Shown here: one piece after another, positions 1 to 48,521 of the stretch
Numbering within the stretch: position 1 is the first letter of the stretch
Layout: every line of letters starts with the position of its first letter
Assembly: GCA_009760855.2 (NCBI GenBank)
Contig: WPIO01000028.1
Location: 2,553,501 to 2,617,500, forward strand
Source: Cristatella mucedo
Lineage: Eukaryota > Bryozoa > Phylactolaemata > Cristatellidae
Direction: 5' to 3'
DNA length: 64,000 bases
Position numbers and translations under genes: made by a program
Notes under the pieces: model-generated
What the model saw: only the letters and a program-made list of their open reading frames with translations
The model's database searches: none
What the model was told of the DNA's origin: nothing

Positions 1-1635
1 ACCGTAGCAAGATGGGTGGCACTTCCATCAAGTGGCGTGATGATGCAGCCGTGTCTTCTGTGACGGCATTGTGACTCAGCAAAGCGAGTCCACAGGCAGT
101 GAGCTGCTCGTATGTTATATAAAGGTCGTGTGGGTCTTAAAGGTCGGCACATCCAAGTCTTCTCGGCCATTCCTTTTGTGCCATGACGCATGTGCTCGAC
201 TGTAAGGCAGCACCGAGTTCGCTCGCATGCGTTGGGCTGGCATGTAGCGCCACTGGCTGCCCCCCCCCCCCCCTGTTGGCTGTGTTGGAGCAGCCACCGC
301 TTCTTTCCTTCATGCCCCCCCTCGGCCACTCACGCACTGCCACCACTAGGTGGGCTAAGAGTGGGCCAGAGGGCGGCTGCCTGCTCTGGCTTGCCAGCAG
401 CGCCGCCAGCCAACGCCTCCGTGAGGCAGCCACGTGCCAGCCGTTCGTGCTTGCTTCCCTGCTCGGCCTCCTGCCGCCCGCATGGCAGCTGCTGCTGACT
501 GACCCGTGGCACCGTTGCTGTTCCCAGCGGACGCCTTTGCGACGGAAGGCTAATTTGCTCACAGGTACTCGGTAGAGCTGCCACCCCACGTCGGGACACC
601 GGTGTCGGCAGCTCCGGAGCGCGTGGCCGCTGGGTTTGCCTCCTCCCGTTGCCACCTGCCCACTTTTTTTAGTGGCTAGTCACGTGCTGCCGGCAGCAGC
701 TCCTGCCAGCCACACCCCCACCGCCTCGGGACCGGTGCTCGCACTGATGGCACCGTCAGCTCGCGCCATCGCCTGCACCCGCTGCCGGCACCTTCGTTGC
801 ACAATTCATTGCGGTTTGGTGGCTTGTGCCCAGGTCAAGGCACGGTCGTGCGTGTGGGCGGCCATCGGCCAGTGCAGTCGTCGGGTCGGATGCGTTTCCG
901 ACGCTCGTCACCCGGTGGCAAGCCTCTGCTGCTGCTGCCTCTGCTCCTCCCTCCTGGCATTCGCACGCTGCCACCGCCCCGCGGCTTTGCCCGAGGAGAA
1001 CCGACACAGTCACTCGATAGAGGACGGCTTTTGCGGCCCACCCATGACGCATGACCTCCCACGCCTGCCCGCAGGCGTCCTCCTCGCTGGAGCGCAGGTG
1101 GACAGGGGGCATCACAATGGCCACGCCCACTGCCTTCGATTGCGACGGCTTCCTCGGGCGCTGATCCGTTGCCGGAAAAAGTGGCTCAGTCGCGACCATT
1201 GCACAGCCACCTCCGCGAAAGTGAGCACGCGAGCGCGTGCGACTTTCGGTTGCCCGCACGTGGTGGCAGCATGCTCGTGGCTTGGCGAAACCCCCTTCGC
1301 CGATGGGAGCGCCCCGCCTCTCGCTGGACTCGTCGAGAGGCGGGGCTGGTCTTTTTTGCGACATCGACTGTTGCATCCACGCATCCACGACCGAGCGACC
1401 GATGACGGACTCACTTGGCCCGGCCACCTAGGTCTCTGCATGCTGGGGGTGGTGTGGCTCGGCGCGTGACGTCAGCCGCTGCGCCCAGCAGCGAGAAGCT
1501 GTAAGCTCGCTCGAAGCTACGGGAGGGATGCATTCGCGCCGACATCTCCGTGGCGGTCGGCGCTGGCCGCTGCCTTTAGGGGTGTGCCGCTGCGTGGGCA
1601 GGCGGCCTGCGATGCAACGTTTCTCAGCCTGCGAC
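1..1635. other. GC-rich stretch with no recognised gene
   Basis: Beyond the presumed Sos 3' end. It is GC-rich with GCTGCTGCC-type low complexity and a 13-base C run near 261-273. Frames of up to 277 codons (+, 636-1469) and 223 codons (-, 756-1427) overlap here. I recognise no domain and no gene-like residue pattern, and high GC alone can keep frames open. Confidence 0.5.
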
Positions 1636-1830
1636 TCCTTCCAAAACCTCAAAGACAGCAGTGGGTGTTACGCCGGAGAGTTTTGTGTAGCGCGCAATCA
1701 ATCACAGCCTGAGCTGCTTTCATTACACATTTTGGCAGCCAAAAGACTTCAGCTCACGCAACAAAGAGAAAGTGAGAAGCCTAGCTGAGTCAGGAGAGAG
1801 CAGTCGACGTAGTGAGTAGCACGCCTGACT
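1636..1830 (-). mobile_element. LINE-C fragment (3' region)
   Basis: Shares blocks with the 33.6-kb and 63.5-kb copies: GTGGGTGTTA, AGAGTTTTGTGTAG, ACAAAGAGAAAGTGAGAAG and GAGTCAGGAGAG in the same order. Decayed and 5'-truncated. Confidence 0.65.
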
Positions 1831-3244
1831 GACATCCAGCGATGGCTCTCGCTGGATCCTCCTCGGCGGCGGCAGGAGCAGCAGCTCAGGCCCATCATCC
1901 ACCGCATCATCCAAGGCATCATCCACGGCATGCGGCTGCTGCCTAGCCCCAGGGGCAGTGCTGGCCTCCTCCACCTCCTCCTCCTCCTTCTAGAGAGAGA
2001 GATCTGAGATCTTCTTCGGCGGGCTTGTCGATGACGTGTACAGCCTCTGAAGCCTGCAGCAGCCGTCCCATCCCAGCTTCGCGCCACCTTCGTTGCCATG
2101 CTGCAGAACTTCGGATCTTGGGCCCGTGCCGTGCGTCCTCGTCTTGGCCGCTCACCGTCGTCCGGTCACTTCCGTCTGTAGGCTGCTTCTCTCCCCGCAA
2201 GCGACGGTGACAGAGGCGAGACAACTGTGTAGAGGCAGCTGCGGCGACTACATCGGCAGGCTATGAGAGCGGCTAGCCGAGGCCGTCTGCGGAGCCCTGG
2301 CATCATCCTTCGTCTGCAGTCCACTGCCTCGCGAGCGGCTCCTGCTCGAGGAAGGAAGAGGCGTGGCGCCAGGCGGCGCCTTTGCCTCGGTGCCGCCACC
2401 GACGCAGAGCTGGCGTCATCCTACATGACACGATGTGCTGAATGGCACATTTTCCTTCGTATCTGAAGCTCAACGTATAAACTTATAGCTGGGACCAAAC
2501 TGAGCAGCTTCCAATAATGGTGCCACAATGGCCGCTTTGCTGCCAGGCCGTCGCCGACGGCAAAGCGGAAGCGTCTGCCTGCCGAGTGCTGCCACAGTGA
2601 GCAGCTGAGTGGCGCGGTTGCCTCGTCGTGGCCGGTGGCGGCGGCAGCTCTCGGCGATGAGCAAGCGATGAGCTCGCACTGGTGCTTATTAATTTTTCGT
2701 GCGCGTGCCCGCATGTGGGTAAGGGCAAGCGTGAGCCGGCGGCGCACCTGCAGCCGCTTGCACGGGGTGCCTGGCCCGAGGTGGCGTGAGATGCTGCGTT
2801 AGCAGCGGCGAACCGTACGTGGGCCGTTGGATCGTTGGTGCACACGGTGGTGCTATCGCCTCCTCCTCCTCGTCTGTTTGCTACTCCTGCCACTCGCATG
2901 CTCAACTTTGGCTGCGCTGCATCGATTTGTTGTATGCATAGTGAACCGAATAAGAAACTAGATGAAGTAAGTCAGTGCAGCTCTTTCTTGTCCGGCTTCG
3001 TTTCTCTTCGTCTTTCTCGCCCGCGCCGCAGCTTGCAGAAAGAATGTGACCGGCGCGGGCCAATGGTGCCCGGTGTCTCGGACTACTTCCGGCCGCAAGC
3101 CTCTTCTGGGCTTGCTGTCGGTTTAACTGGCAAGGCCGTCAGCATGCAGTCCAGTTTACAGACAAGAGATGCCAAGCCAGGCCCGACCCCAGTGGTACTT
3201 GTACTTTTTGTTGTTGCAAATAGACCGGCTGCCGTGCAACCTAT
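1831..3244. other. No recognised gene
   Basis: GC-rich, with CATCATCCA-type His-codon repeats near 1885-1935 and a Ser/Pro-rich low-complexity stretch. Only short, unrecognised open frames on either strand. Confidence 0.4.
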
Positions 3245-3590
3245 GGACTAAGGAGAAACCGATAGGGAAGAAATGGAGGAGCATTGAATGCTGGCATGCC
3301 TAAAGTCTTAGCCCGCAGCCAGGCATAGCGTTGTTGGTTCTGGTGTGGCACCCGCTCCTTGGCACGCTTAGCTTGGCAGCAAAGAGAAAGTGCAAAGAGT
3401 AGCAGAGTCAGGAGAGCAGTTGAGGTAGTGAGTAGCATGGAAGTAGCAGCTCAGAACCACTGGAGGAAAGGAGTCGGCAGCGGGAAAGTGGTTGTCGTTG
3501 CGCAAGAATCGTGGAAGCGAGTTCTGCAGTCATACAGAGCTAAAGCTTGAAAGCCTGCCTGCCTATCGGCTAGCCCTTTCTGGTCTGACT
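3245..3590 (-). mobile_element. LINE-C fragment
   Basis: From about 3375 it matches the 33.69-33.87-kb copy: AGAGTCAGGAGAGCAGTTGA, ATGGAAGTAGCAGCTCAG and AGTTGTCGTTGCG-type blocks. It is the minus-strand reading of an eroded reverse-transcriptase C-terminus. Confidence 0.65.
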
Positions 3591-4027
3591 TGCGTCGCAG
3601 CACACGGTCGCTATGTCAGTTACACACAGGGCAGGCCCAGCGCCTTGCCCGTGCACCAGCGGCAAATATACAAAGGAGCATGTGCCTAACCACCCCCATT
3701 GCGGCACTGCCTCCATTGTCAAGGCCTTAAAACTACGTGAGCCCCCCCATCGAGCGTGAATCGACGTCAACCTGACCAGAGCAGCCTCGTGTGCCGACTG
3801 TACAGTGCATCACATCTGAAAGTTAAATGTTAACGCAGCATTGCGACACCAAGACAGCCCCACGTAGAGCTCCGCTGCGGCTTGCTGTCCCGGACGGCAC
3901 TAGCCGGACTAGTCTGCTAGACAGCGCCGTGCTGTGCAGCAGACCTTACAAAACTCGATCGAAGCAAAGGCGAACGGGCAAGCTAAAGCCAAGACGACTG
4001 CGTTGCAGCACACCTCGGTGATTTTTC

Positions 4028-4033
4028 TTTATT
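4028..4033 (-). terminator. Candidate poly(A) signal for Sos
   Basis: AATAAA on the minus strand, about 1.33 kb downstream of the Sos stop. I saw no closer AATAAA on that strand between the stop and here. It would give a 3' UTR of roughly 1.35 kb. Placement is inference only. Confidence 0.35.
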
Positions 4034-4642
4034 ACCTGCACATCTCGCTGCTAGCACATGCCAAATAAAATTCACCAATTCGATGAAGGAGGCTTCGCAG
4101 CCGAGCCGGTCTGGCGGGTGAGCGCTGCTGGTGAATTGGCCTGGTGCCCAGCGGCTGCGAAGTGGGCTGCACCGGCGGTGGTGCAATCGGTGGTGGTGCT
4201 GCTGCAGCAATAGCTAAACAAGCGGAAAGCAGCACCAGCCAAGATGGCTGCCGCCGGGCGATTCAGCTAAGCAGGCGGAGCTCGACGCCGGCCGAGCTCA
4301 TCCACTCTCCGGCGAGGCCGACGGCTCGAAGAGCTGACGGCTCTTGTCGAGTCGCGACTGCTTCCGCTGCTGTCACGACTCGTGCAGCAACCTCGACACT
4401 GGCAGGGTTCGAACAAAGCGCCCAACCCCGGCGACCAGTGTGCGTAGACAATGACTTGGAAAAAAATCATCTCGGCACGCCCGAACAACAGGCAGGATAC
4501 GGCCTGCAAAGTAGTGCTAAAACAGCAGCTCTCTTTAAAAAAAGAAGAAAAAAGCATTCGCCTGCTGCCGTAGGTGGGGCCATCGATGGCAGCAGAGCTT
4601 GCAAAATGCACTAAAAGCGTTCCGCTTCACCCACGGTGCGAG

Positions 4643-4687
4643 CTCTCCGCTGCGGCCTGCGGTAGCAAGGCAGGCCGCAGCGGAGAG
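4643..4687. repeat. GC-rich hairpin, 18-bp perfect arms, 9-nt loop
   Basis: Arms CTCTCCGCTGCGGCCTGC (4643-4660) and its exact reverse complement (4670-4687) flank a 9-base loop. The hairpin lies in the presumed Sos 3' UTR, so it would also form in the RNA. Confidence 0.85.
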
Positions 4688-4726
4688 AGCAGCGACAGGC
4701 AGCACGGCCGATTTCGGCTGATCGTA

Positions 4727-4766
4727 AGGGCAGAGCCCCGGCCGTCGTGCCCTTGGGCTCTGCCCT
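4727..4766. repeat. Second hairpin, 12-bp perfect arms
   Basis: AGGGCAGAGCCC (4727-4738) pairs with GGGCTCTGCCCT (4755-4766) around a 16-base loop, only 39 bp from the first hairpin. Confidence 0.8.
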
Positions 4767-5365
4767 CGAGGTCAACTGCCGCGAGTTGGCTCACGCCGGC
4801 TGAAGATCGCCTCGAGCAGGGACGCAGGAAGAGAATACGAAATCCTCTCTCTGTCTCTGTCTCTCTCACACACACACACACTCACACACACAAACACACA
4901 CACATAAAAAGCGCTGCACAAAAAAATAAACATAGAGCACAAGTGGCCGTAGAGGATAAAAGCCGCTGCAGCATCGACCACTCCGACTAGTGAGGACCGT
5001 TTGTGCATCGCGTCGCAAGCGCGCACACAGGCCGCAAGAGACGGCTAGTCGCGCCGTCGCGTCCCCACAGTGTTCCATTCCAGCACTTGCCTCGTCTGCT
5101 GCTCTGCTTCCGGAGGCGCCTAGCACAGGCTACCCGGAGCTCGACGGAGAGCGAGCAAGCGAGACAGAGTCAGTCAGTCACTCAGCCAATGACAGCCTGG
5201 CAGGCGTCTCGAGGACCGGCATCCTTGCGGCTCGGCAAAAAGGGACAAAGGGGGCGGTGGTCGGCGGGAAGCAGGGGGCGGGCACGGCAGGGTGGCAGCG
5301 GTCTGAGCCGCCGAAGAGTCTGCCTGCCCGACGTCGGCGCCTGTGGGCGCTCGCATACCAGCCAG

Positions 5366-42470
<37,105 letters not shown>

Positions 42471-43984
42471 TTCCTAGTCCGCGCCAGAGGCGGAGGGCCG
42501 CCTTTTTGCACGAGAAAAACGACACGAGCACCGTCGTCGGCGCAGCGGTGTCAGCCGGGTCCAGCCTCGGAAGACAAGCTTGCCAGTTGACGGACCGGTG
42601 GATTCACAAAGTACATGGTGTACCGTCGAAACGCCGCATCCTCGGTCGGAGCGTCAAATGGCTCGAAGCGCGATTCAAAATCCTTCCACTCGAGGCTTAT
42701 CTACTACAGTCCAGAATTAAAAGCACAGACACACTTCATGTTCAGCGAATTTCTCAAGCAAAGATCGACCTTCTGCAACCGGACAGACAACAGGAAGTCA
42801 TATGCTGCGCTGCAACTGCGCATGCACGGTATTGGCAGGTACTTCTTCCGCCGATGAGCCTAGTTTTTTACAGTGGGCGGGCACCTGCCCCCTGTAGAGG
42901 CCGCTCCGGCTGGACTGGCGGCTCGGCGGCGCCGGAGGTGCCCACCGCCCACCGCCGCCGCTGCAGGATTGCGAGTAGCCACCGCTGACGGTGCAGTGAA
43001 GCTGGGTAGCTCGCTACTTACTCACTTTGCGAAGCTGGGCCGACACGTGATTAGTGAGCTGTAGCGAGAGTCGGAGGACTCGAGCTCGAAGAGCTCGACG
43101 CCCTCGACGTGCTGCGAGCTGGCGCTGTTGGAATGCACGGACTCAGCACAGACTCGGCAGCCTCGCTCAGATCGGCATTATTCTGAAGCGACACGAGTCG
43201 GCACGGTTGACTTCGGGCAGGGCGCGAACGTGCACCTTTGTCCCTGCTTTTTTGACAGGCTTCAGTTTCCGGCGGAAGCGAGCGTCAGAGACCGGGTACG
43301 CCGGCCGCGACGAGCTCGGCGAATGCAACGAATGGGGAACGTCCGCCCGCTGCGTCCTCCAGTCCACAGCGTGCGTTGCGGCGTGGGCGCGCGAGAATTA
43401 GCGAGGTGTTGCGCAGTCAGAAGGTGCCGCTAAAGAAGGTCAAACTGAGGAGCTCTGCCAGAGGGCGCTGCTCGGCTCGTCGGGGCGTATGCGCGGCGAC
43501 ACTCTCGCGACTCGCCAGGTTCGTGTGCTGGGCACTACTAAGTCGCGGCATTGCCCCAGCACTGTCTGCGTGGCGGCGTAAGAGAATGCCGCACGCAAGA
43601 CAGCTACGCTGAGCGTCAGAATTATATCGAGGAGCATAACTCCACCTATCTATGGCCATGGGCAGCCTTTTGTTTTACTTACTCAGAGTGCACGGGTGGC
43701 GGAAGTGGCTGGCACCTGGCAATTTTCGACGGACGCGCACCTAGTTTGTTCTGAACTGTTTGCGACTGAAAGCGTCGTCCGGGAGACCGGCCGAGAGGTG
43801 CTATTCGGCAGGTGGCGCTTACGCACAGGTGCTAACCTGCTAACACACCCGCGTACTCACCCGCGAATGCGTGCTGCTTACTGTGCCGAGCGTACATCCG
43901 CTTCGGCGTTGGCAAACTACTTGCGCATTATAGCAACCTTAAAATTAGACAGAAGGAAATCAACGACGACACATTTTTGATATT

Positions 43985-44423
43985 AATAATAATAAAACAT
44001 TTATTTGGCACTACGAGACCAAACTCTCTTTTCACGAACGCCGGATGAGCTGGAAGGGAAGCATGTCAATGGGTTAGTGATAACGTGCACGATTTCGGCA
44101 CGACCACAGAAAGGACAATGCATGTGGGTGAAAAAGGCTGCAAAGAAAAACCGGCGGTAGATTGTCCGCTTCTTCTAAGTTGCTCAAGTCGGGGGAAACC
44201 GCGGGAAAATAGACACTAGCGCCCGAACTTTCTGGAAGAGCGGTTCACCCTCTCCAGACCCTGCACTGCCCCTTTCAGTAGTGCAAAGCGACGGCGTACT
44301 AATCAGCCAGACTACGCCTGCCGAGATATTCACAATAAGCGGTTCTTTACTCAAAACTATCTCAGTGAGAAATTCAAGAGTACTGATGCGACCGAAAACG
44401 ATCGTTCCATGAGCCACGTACGT
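43985..44423. other. No recognised gene
   Basis: Starts with AATAATAATAAAACATTTAT, resembling a reversed LINE tail. The rest is unassigned. Confidence 0.4.
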
Positions 44424-45265
44424 ATGGGGATACCCAATGGCTCTGCGCTTGTTCCGGTTCCTTTAACTGTTTATACTCTCCCTCTTGCCAATGTGATTGC
44501 CAAGCACAACCAAGACTTTCAATTCAATGCATATAACACTCAGCTGTACCTCTGCTTTGATCCCTCCCAGTTCTCTAGTATATCGGATTCTCTCAACTCA
44601 ATTGCTGCATGTTTTGATGACATCCACAGGTGGATGAAAGCAAGCTTTCTTAAATTGAATCATGATCTAGCTAACTTACTAGTTATGGTCAAGTCGAGTG
44701 TGAATCAGAAATAGGAAAATCGAACGCTCAAAATTAGCCCGGCAAGCGCATCTCTTGTTGAATCTTTACGAAATATTCAAATGAAATGTCCTGTTCCAAA
44801 GTTACGAAATGTCCTGTTTACGAAATGTCCTGTTCCAAAGTGACCTTTCATTCGACGACCACATTGGCTCCGCAGTCAAGTCTGCCTACTTTCAGCTGCA
44901 CAACATTGCTAAAACCCATGCTTTCGTGGACAGGGATACTACATCTAAATTAGCCAACGCATTTGTGACATCCCGTCTCGACTTCTGTAACTCACTGCTT
45001 ACTGGTCTACCGGCCTGTGCAATCAGGCGTTTATAGTTGGTGCAAAACTCTGCAACTAGATTTGGCGCTGTCGTGAGCGTCGCAGTTGCCACATCAAGCC
45101 ACTTCTCGCCGACCTGGCACTGGCTTCCAGTCAAACAGTGCCTTGATTTCAAGTTTCTGCCACTCACTTTTAGGTCCTTCCTTCTTTGGCTCCTGCCTAT
45201 CTATCAGGTATACTCCCCCACCAGGCTAAGCATTGAACCGCCGGTTTTTCGCAATCTATTCGCTC
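44424..45265 (+). mobile_element. LINE-A copy with reverse-transcriptase remnants
   Basis: Reads GIPNGSALVPVPLTVYTLPL (the GxPQGSxLGPLLF-type RT block), then FNAYNTQLYLCF where the catalytic Y-A-D-D should be, so both Asp residues are lost. Further blocks: ANAFVTSRLDFCNSLLTGLP and WLPVKQCLDFKFLPLTFRS. Frameshifted and inactive. Confidence 0.85.
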
Positions 45266-46296
45266 TACTTATTACTGTAAATCTAGAAAATATTAGCTTC
45301 GATAAGGTGATCAGTGTAGCGTTGGCGCCTGTCAAAGTTGAAGCTCCGGGTGACGAATCGTGAAATCAGATTCAAGGCTTAAAAGACATACTTTAAATTA
45401 TACATGAAAGCGAGTAAATGGCTGCCGATAACGTGCAGATGTCCTCTACCTTAGCCTTCGTTGACACTGTAAGAAACAAGCAAACAAACTGGTGGTTCTT
45501 CCTGAGCCGATTATTGCCACTCTGAAGCCTGTGACTGTCTTAACTTGCCTCGAGACTGAAATTGCGCAAGCCATTAAGGTTATGGACTGCTACTCTGATG
45601 CTAGCCAAGCTGCTTTAATTGTCTGTGAGATTAATTCTGATGGCACCTGCGCTGCCAGAAATTCTACTGTTGCTAACTCTCCTTAAGACTCTTTGTTCTT
45701 TGCAATGATTTGGATGTGCAATGCAGTGACGGGCTATACGCGGTCCGTGCCGCTGCTTTGTTGCTAGAGGGCGTTTGTGTTTTGTCAATGTTCGGTGCTA
45801 TGATAATGCCATATGTTACATGCCGCTGCTATACGATGAGAGAGAGTACTACCAGTCTGTTAAGCGGGGTCTAAATTTCCACGAGAGCACCTCTTATGAT
45901 TTCTTCTATTCTGGTAAGTTCTCATTGTGCTTAGCCTGGTGATGTCGAAGTGACTTGCTGCAGCAGCGATTCCATTGGCCTTGCAATAAATGTTGGAAGC
46001 AGTGCCCTGATCGATATTTGTGCACGTGCACATGTCGATCGACTTGGAGTGGCTACGACATTGCTTCGCAATGTATAGGAATTATTTTTCCGATTACCTC
46101 GTAGCTAAAATGTTCATAGCGTCTCGAAATTCTGCCAGTGGTTGCACATGCTCCTAAAAGATGTCGTATGCTAGACATTGTCACTCGTATCCTGCGGATT
46201 GTCCAACTCAATAGAAGGCAGAAAAGGCTGGATCGCTGTGACGATGCCAGCACTGAGCCTGCCCGACGAGCCACAATCACCCAATATATATCACAC
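45266..46296. other. No recognised gene
   Basis: A 64-codon plus frame (45492-45686) contains DCYSDASQAALIV, which faintly recalls an LTR-element RNase H motif, but the rest does not support it. Otherwise nothing. Confidence 0.3.
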
Positions 46297-46297
46297 A

Positions 46298-46355
<58 letters not shown>

Positions 46356-46356
46356 T
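46297..46356. repeat. (AT)n microsatellite
   Basis: TA-rich run with two GTA/ACA interruptions at the 5' junction of the next LINE-A fragment. Confidence 0.95.
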
Positions 46357-46890
46357 CGGCTCCCAGTCAAGCAATGCATCGACTTCAAGGTTTTGTCACT
46401 CACTTTTACGTCTCTTCATTCTTTGGCTCTAGCCTATCTATCTGATCTACTCCCCCACCAGGCTTAGCATCACACCTCGCGCTTTTTGGAATCGAAGTGT
46501 TTGCCTACACCTCATACAAATTTCAAATCCTTTGGAGACTGTGCTTTTATTTCGTGTGCTGCCAAAGCCTAGGACTCACTTCCGACTTGCGTCACGACAT
46601 CTTCCGACTTGTCCCCATTTAAAAAGAAACTAAAAACGTATGTATTAACACAGCATTTAGTGAGTCCTTGTCATTCTTCCCGTATGCACTTATGCGTGAT
46701 GTAACTTCGCATGTTGCCACTAACCAAACTAACATGCTGACCCTGTGCATGTCACCTCTCTAACCACGTTAATCCTGTTGTTTATTTAGCATACTACCAC
46801 TAAACATTTGATCGTGCTTTGTTTGCAGCAAATTTAAAGTACCCAGAAAGAGATTAAGTTCTCTGAGGGTGCGATATCAAATGCATTATT
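46357..46890 (+). mobile_element. LINE-A copy, 5'-truncated
   Basis: Begins RLPVKQCIDFKVLSLTFTSL, continues through the RT C-terminus with stops, then 3' UTR and AAGTACCCAGAAAGAGATTA, AGTTCTCTGAGGGTGCGATA, TTATTATTT. The (AT)n tract sits exactly where the 5' truncation occurs. Confidence 0.85.
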
Positions 46891-47088
46891 ATTTTTTTTT
46901 TTATTAACCACCTTAGCCAGCCCCGGGCTAAAGCAGGGCCTTAATTTACGGAGTGGGCAGCTGAAACAGCGGTGTTTTAAAGCAGTCAGACTACGATCGA
47001 TCCGAGATTGCTTCATTATTCGCGGCTCCTGATTTATTATTTATAATGGCTCGGAACATGATACACTGTATAATCCACGACGAGGCGG

Positions 47089-47120
47089 TATAAAACCCGC
47101 ATCCGCATAGTAGACACTTA
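47089..47120 (+). promoter_or_regulatory. Candidate TATA/Inr core promoter
   Basis: TATAAAA at 47089-47095 is followed by CTTAGTTG with the A at 47120, placing TATA at about -31 of a plausible initiator. The first downstream ATG is 47191. Motif-based only. Confidence 0.4.
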
Positions 47121-47190
47121 GTTGTGCCCAAGCAGTCGAGCTGAGGAGCTGTGCTCTAGTCTCTGTGCTACTTGAGAGTTATTGTTTGCC

Positions 47191-47273
47191 ATGCCTGACG
47201 TTGGAGGCCTTTGGCCCTCCATCGCAGTCGCATCGATTGCTCTATGCTATTGGCGTAGACTTGCTGTACCAAG
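47191..47273 (+). CDS. Possible first coding exon of the malectin-like gene
   Basis: ATG at 47191 opens MPDVGGLWPSIAVASIALCY... and reaches a donor-like CCAAG|GTGCGA at 47273 with two bases left over, which is the phase needed by the acceptor at 48322. The linkage is speculative: no family match in this exon itself, only position downstream of the candidate core promoter and phase. Confidence 0.22.
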
Positions 47274-47446
47274 GTGCGATCTTATGGCGCTGCCGCATGT
47301 TTATAGTTGTATGGGTCGGAGAGTTTCTATGAGGGTTCTGAAGAAAGCTATGCAGTTGACCTTGCCAAGAAACTGCCACTTTCAAAAGCTGCGTTCGCCG
47401 TAGCGGCTTTCCAAAAATTGTGCGTAGTTTCGTCCGAAATGACGTA

Positions 47447-47662
47447 AGTCTGCTTTCTGCCCCTGAGTCTTTGCCTAGGAGGTAAGGTGCTGGCTCTTCA
47501 CGACCCAGGTCACTTGGGTTCGAGCGCTGCAGTGGACGATCCTTTGTTGCCCACAAGCGGTGGTGACAGTTGTTAAGGCTCGTCTAGCGCTATAAAAATG
47601 AGGCTATTAAATCGGCTAAACTTTTTCCGGTGGAAAAAGTGCATCTCCTAGTCAGCGTTGTC
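47447..47662 (+). mobile_element. SINE-B insertion with 9-bp target duplication
   Basis: Contains GCCCCTGAGTCTTTGCCTAG, CTCTTCACGACCCAGGTC, GGGTTCGAGCGCTGCAGTGG and GAGGCTATTAAATCGGC. AATGACGTA occurs on both sides (47438-47446 and 47663-47671). Confidence 0.75.
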
Positions 47663-48322
47663 GTAATGACGTATAACAATGGATCGTGGCAGGGGTCCTT
47701 GAGTTTGAAGACGCAAGCGCAACAACTTCAGGAAGCTCCGGAGCTGTTCAACTTTGGAGCAGCTCTCTCCAGAGGAACGTCTGCTTAATGGAAGCGTTGA
47801 AACTAGATCCAGAAAAGACAGCTAGCCGCCGAACGAAAGCTTATGAAGTAGCGAGCGGGGCGACATCGGCAGTGCAAAACGAACGTTACTAGCAAAAAGG
47901 AGCGCATCGAGCTGAACGGACATGTGTGAGAAGTGGCGCGGAATTAGGGAGCGCTCCCTCGAAAGTAACGGGGCTTTTCCTGTATATTATTGGTTGCCGC
48001 ACAAAAGTGATACAAACGAGCGAATGGACCCTAATTTACGCCTTCAATTTTTGTCGCTGTGGCCATTGTCTGAAACTTTGGAGTTCTTCCTTACGGAGCT
48101 TCGCTCCTTGGAAGCAGCGCCCTGCAGCTAGCCGGGGTAAGGTCAATGGAAGGACAGGAGAATTTGTTTAGCAGAGTTATTTCTGCACGCTGAAAATCGG
48201 TCAGGAACTCGGGACATCAAAGGTTAGCCGCTGAAATCACTGCGGACACGTGCTCTCGAAAGACAGAGCAGGGGTGGGGCCAGCGCCGCCTCAGCACACA
48301 GCTGTGCTTCCCGAGTCCTCAG

Positions 48323-48493
48323 CGTGGACTTCCTGTTTAGCCGGCTTCTCATCGTGAACTCCATTCTCGTCGCACTGCTTTCGACCGGGATTTCTGTGCT
48401 GCTATTTCTTCGAACATATTCGGCGATTGGGCAAGTTATTTGGGCCGTCAACGCTGGCGGCGATTTTTATACGGACGTCATTGGAATCAGACA
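48323..48493 (+). CDS. Malectin-domain-like exon, N-terminal part of domain (partial gene)
   Basis: Encodes a hydrophobic segment (LLIVNSILVALLSTGISVLL) that looks like a signal peptide or anchor, followed by VIWAVNAGGDFYTDVIGIR. VIWAVNAGG is exactly the start of the malectin carbohydrate-binding fold, and DVxGI matches the next strand. In animals malectin is an ER membrane protein binding Glc2-N-glycans. There is no in-frame ATG in this exon, so a 5' exon is needed. Acceptor CCTCAG|CGTGG is good; donor ACA|GTGTAC is weak. I could not find exons for the rest of the domain, so a pseudogene or decayed fragment is possible. Confidence 0.5.
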
Positions 48494-48521
48494 GTGTACA
48501 GGCTTCCCAGCCAGTGTGGGC

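Noticed and set aside
45492-45686. LTR-retrotransposon RNase H fragment
   Set aside because: Only YSDAS resembles the motif; neighbouring family blocks are missing.
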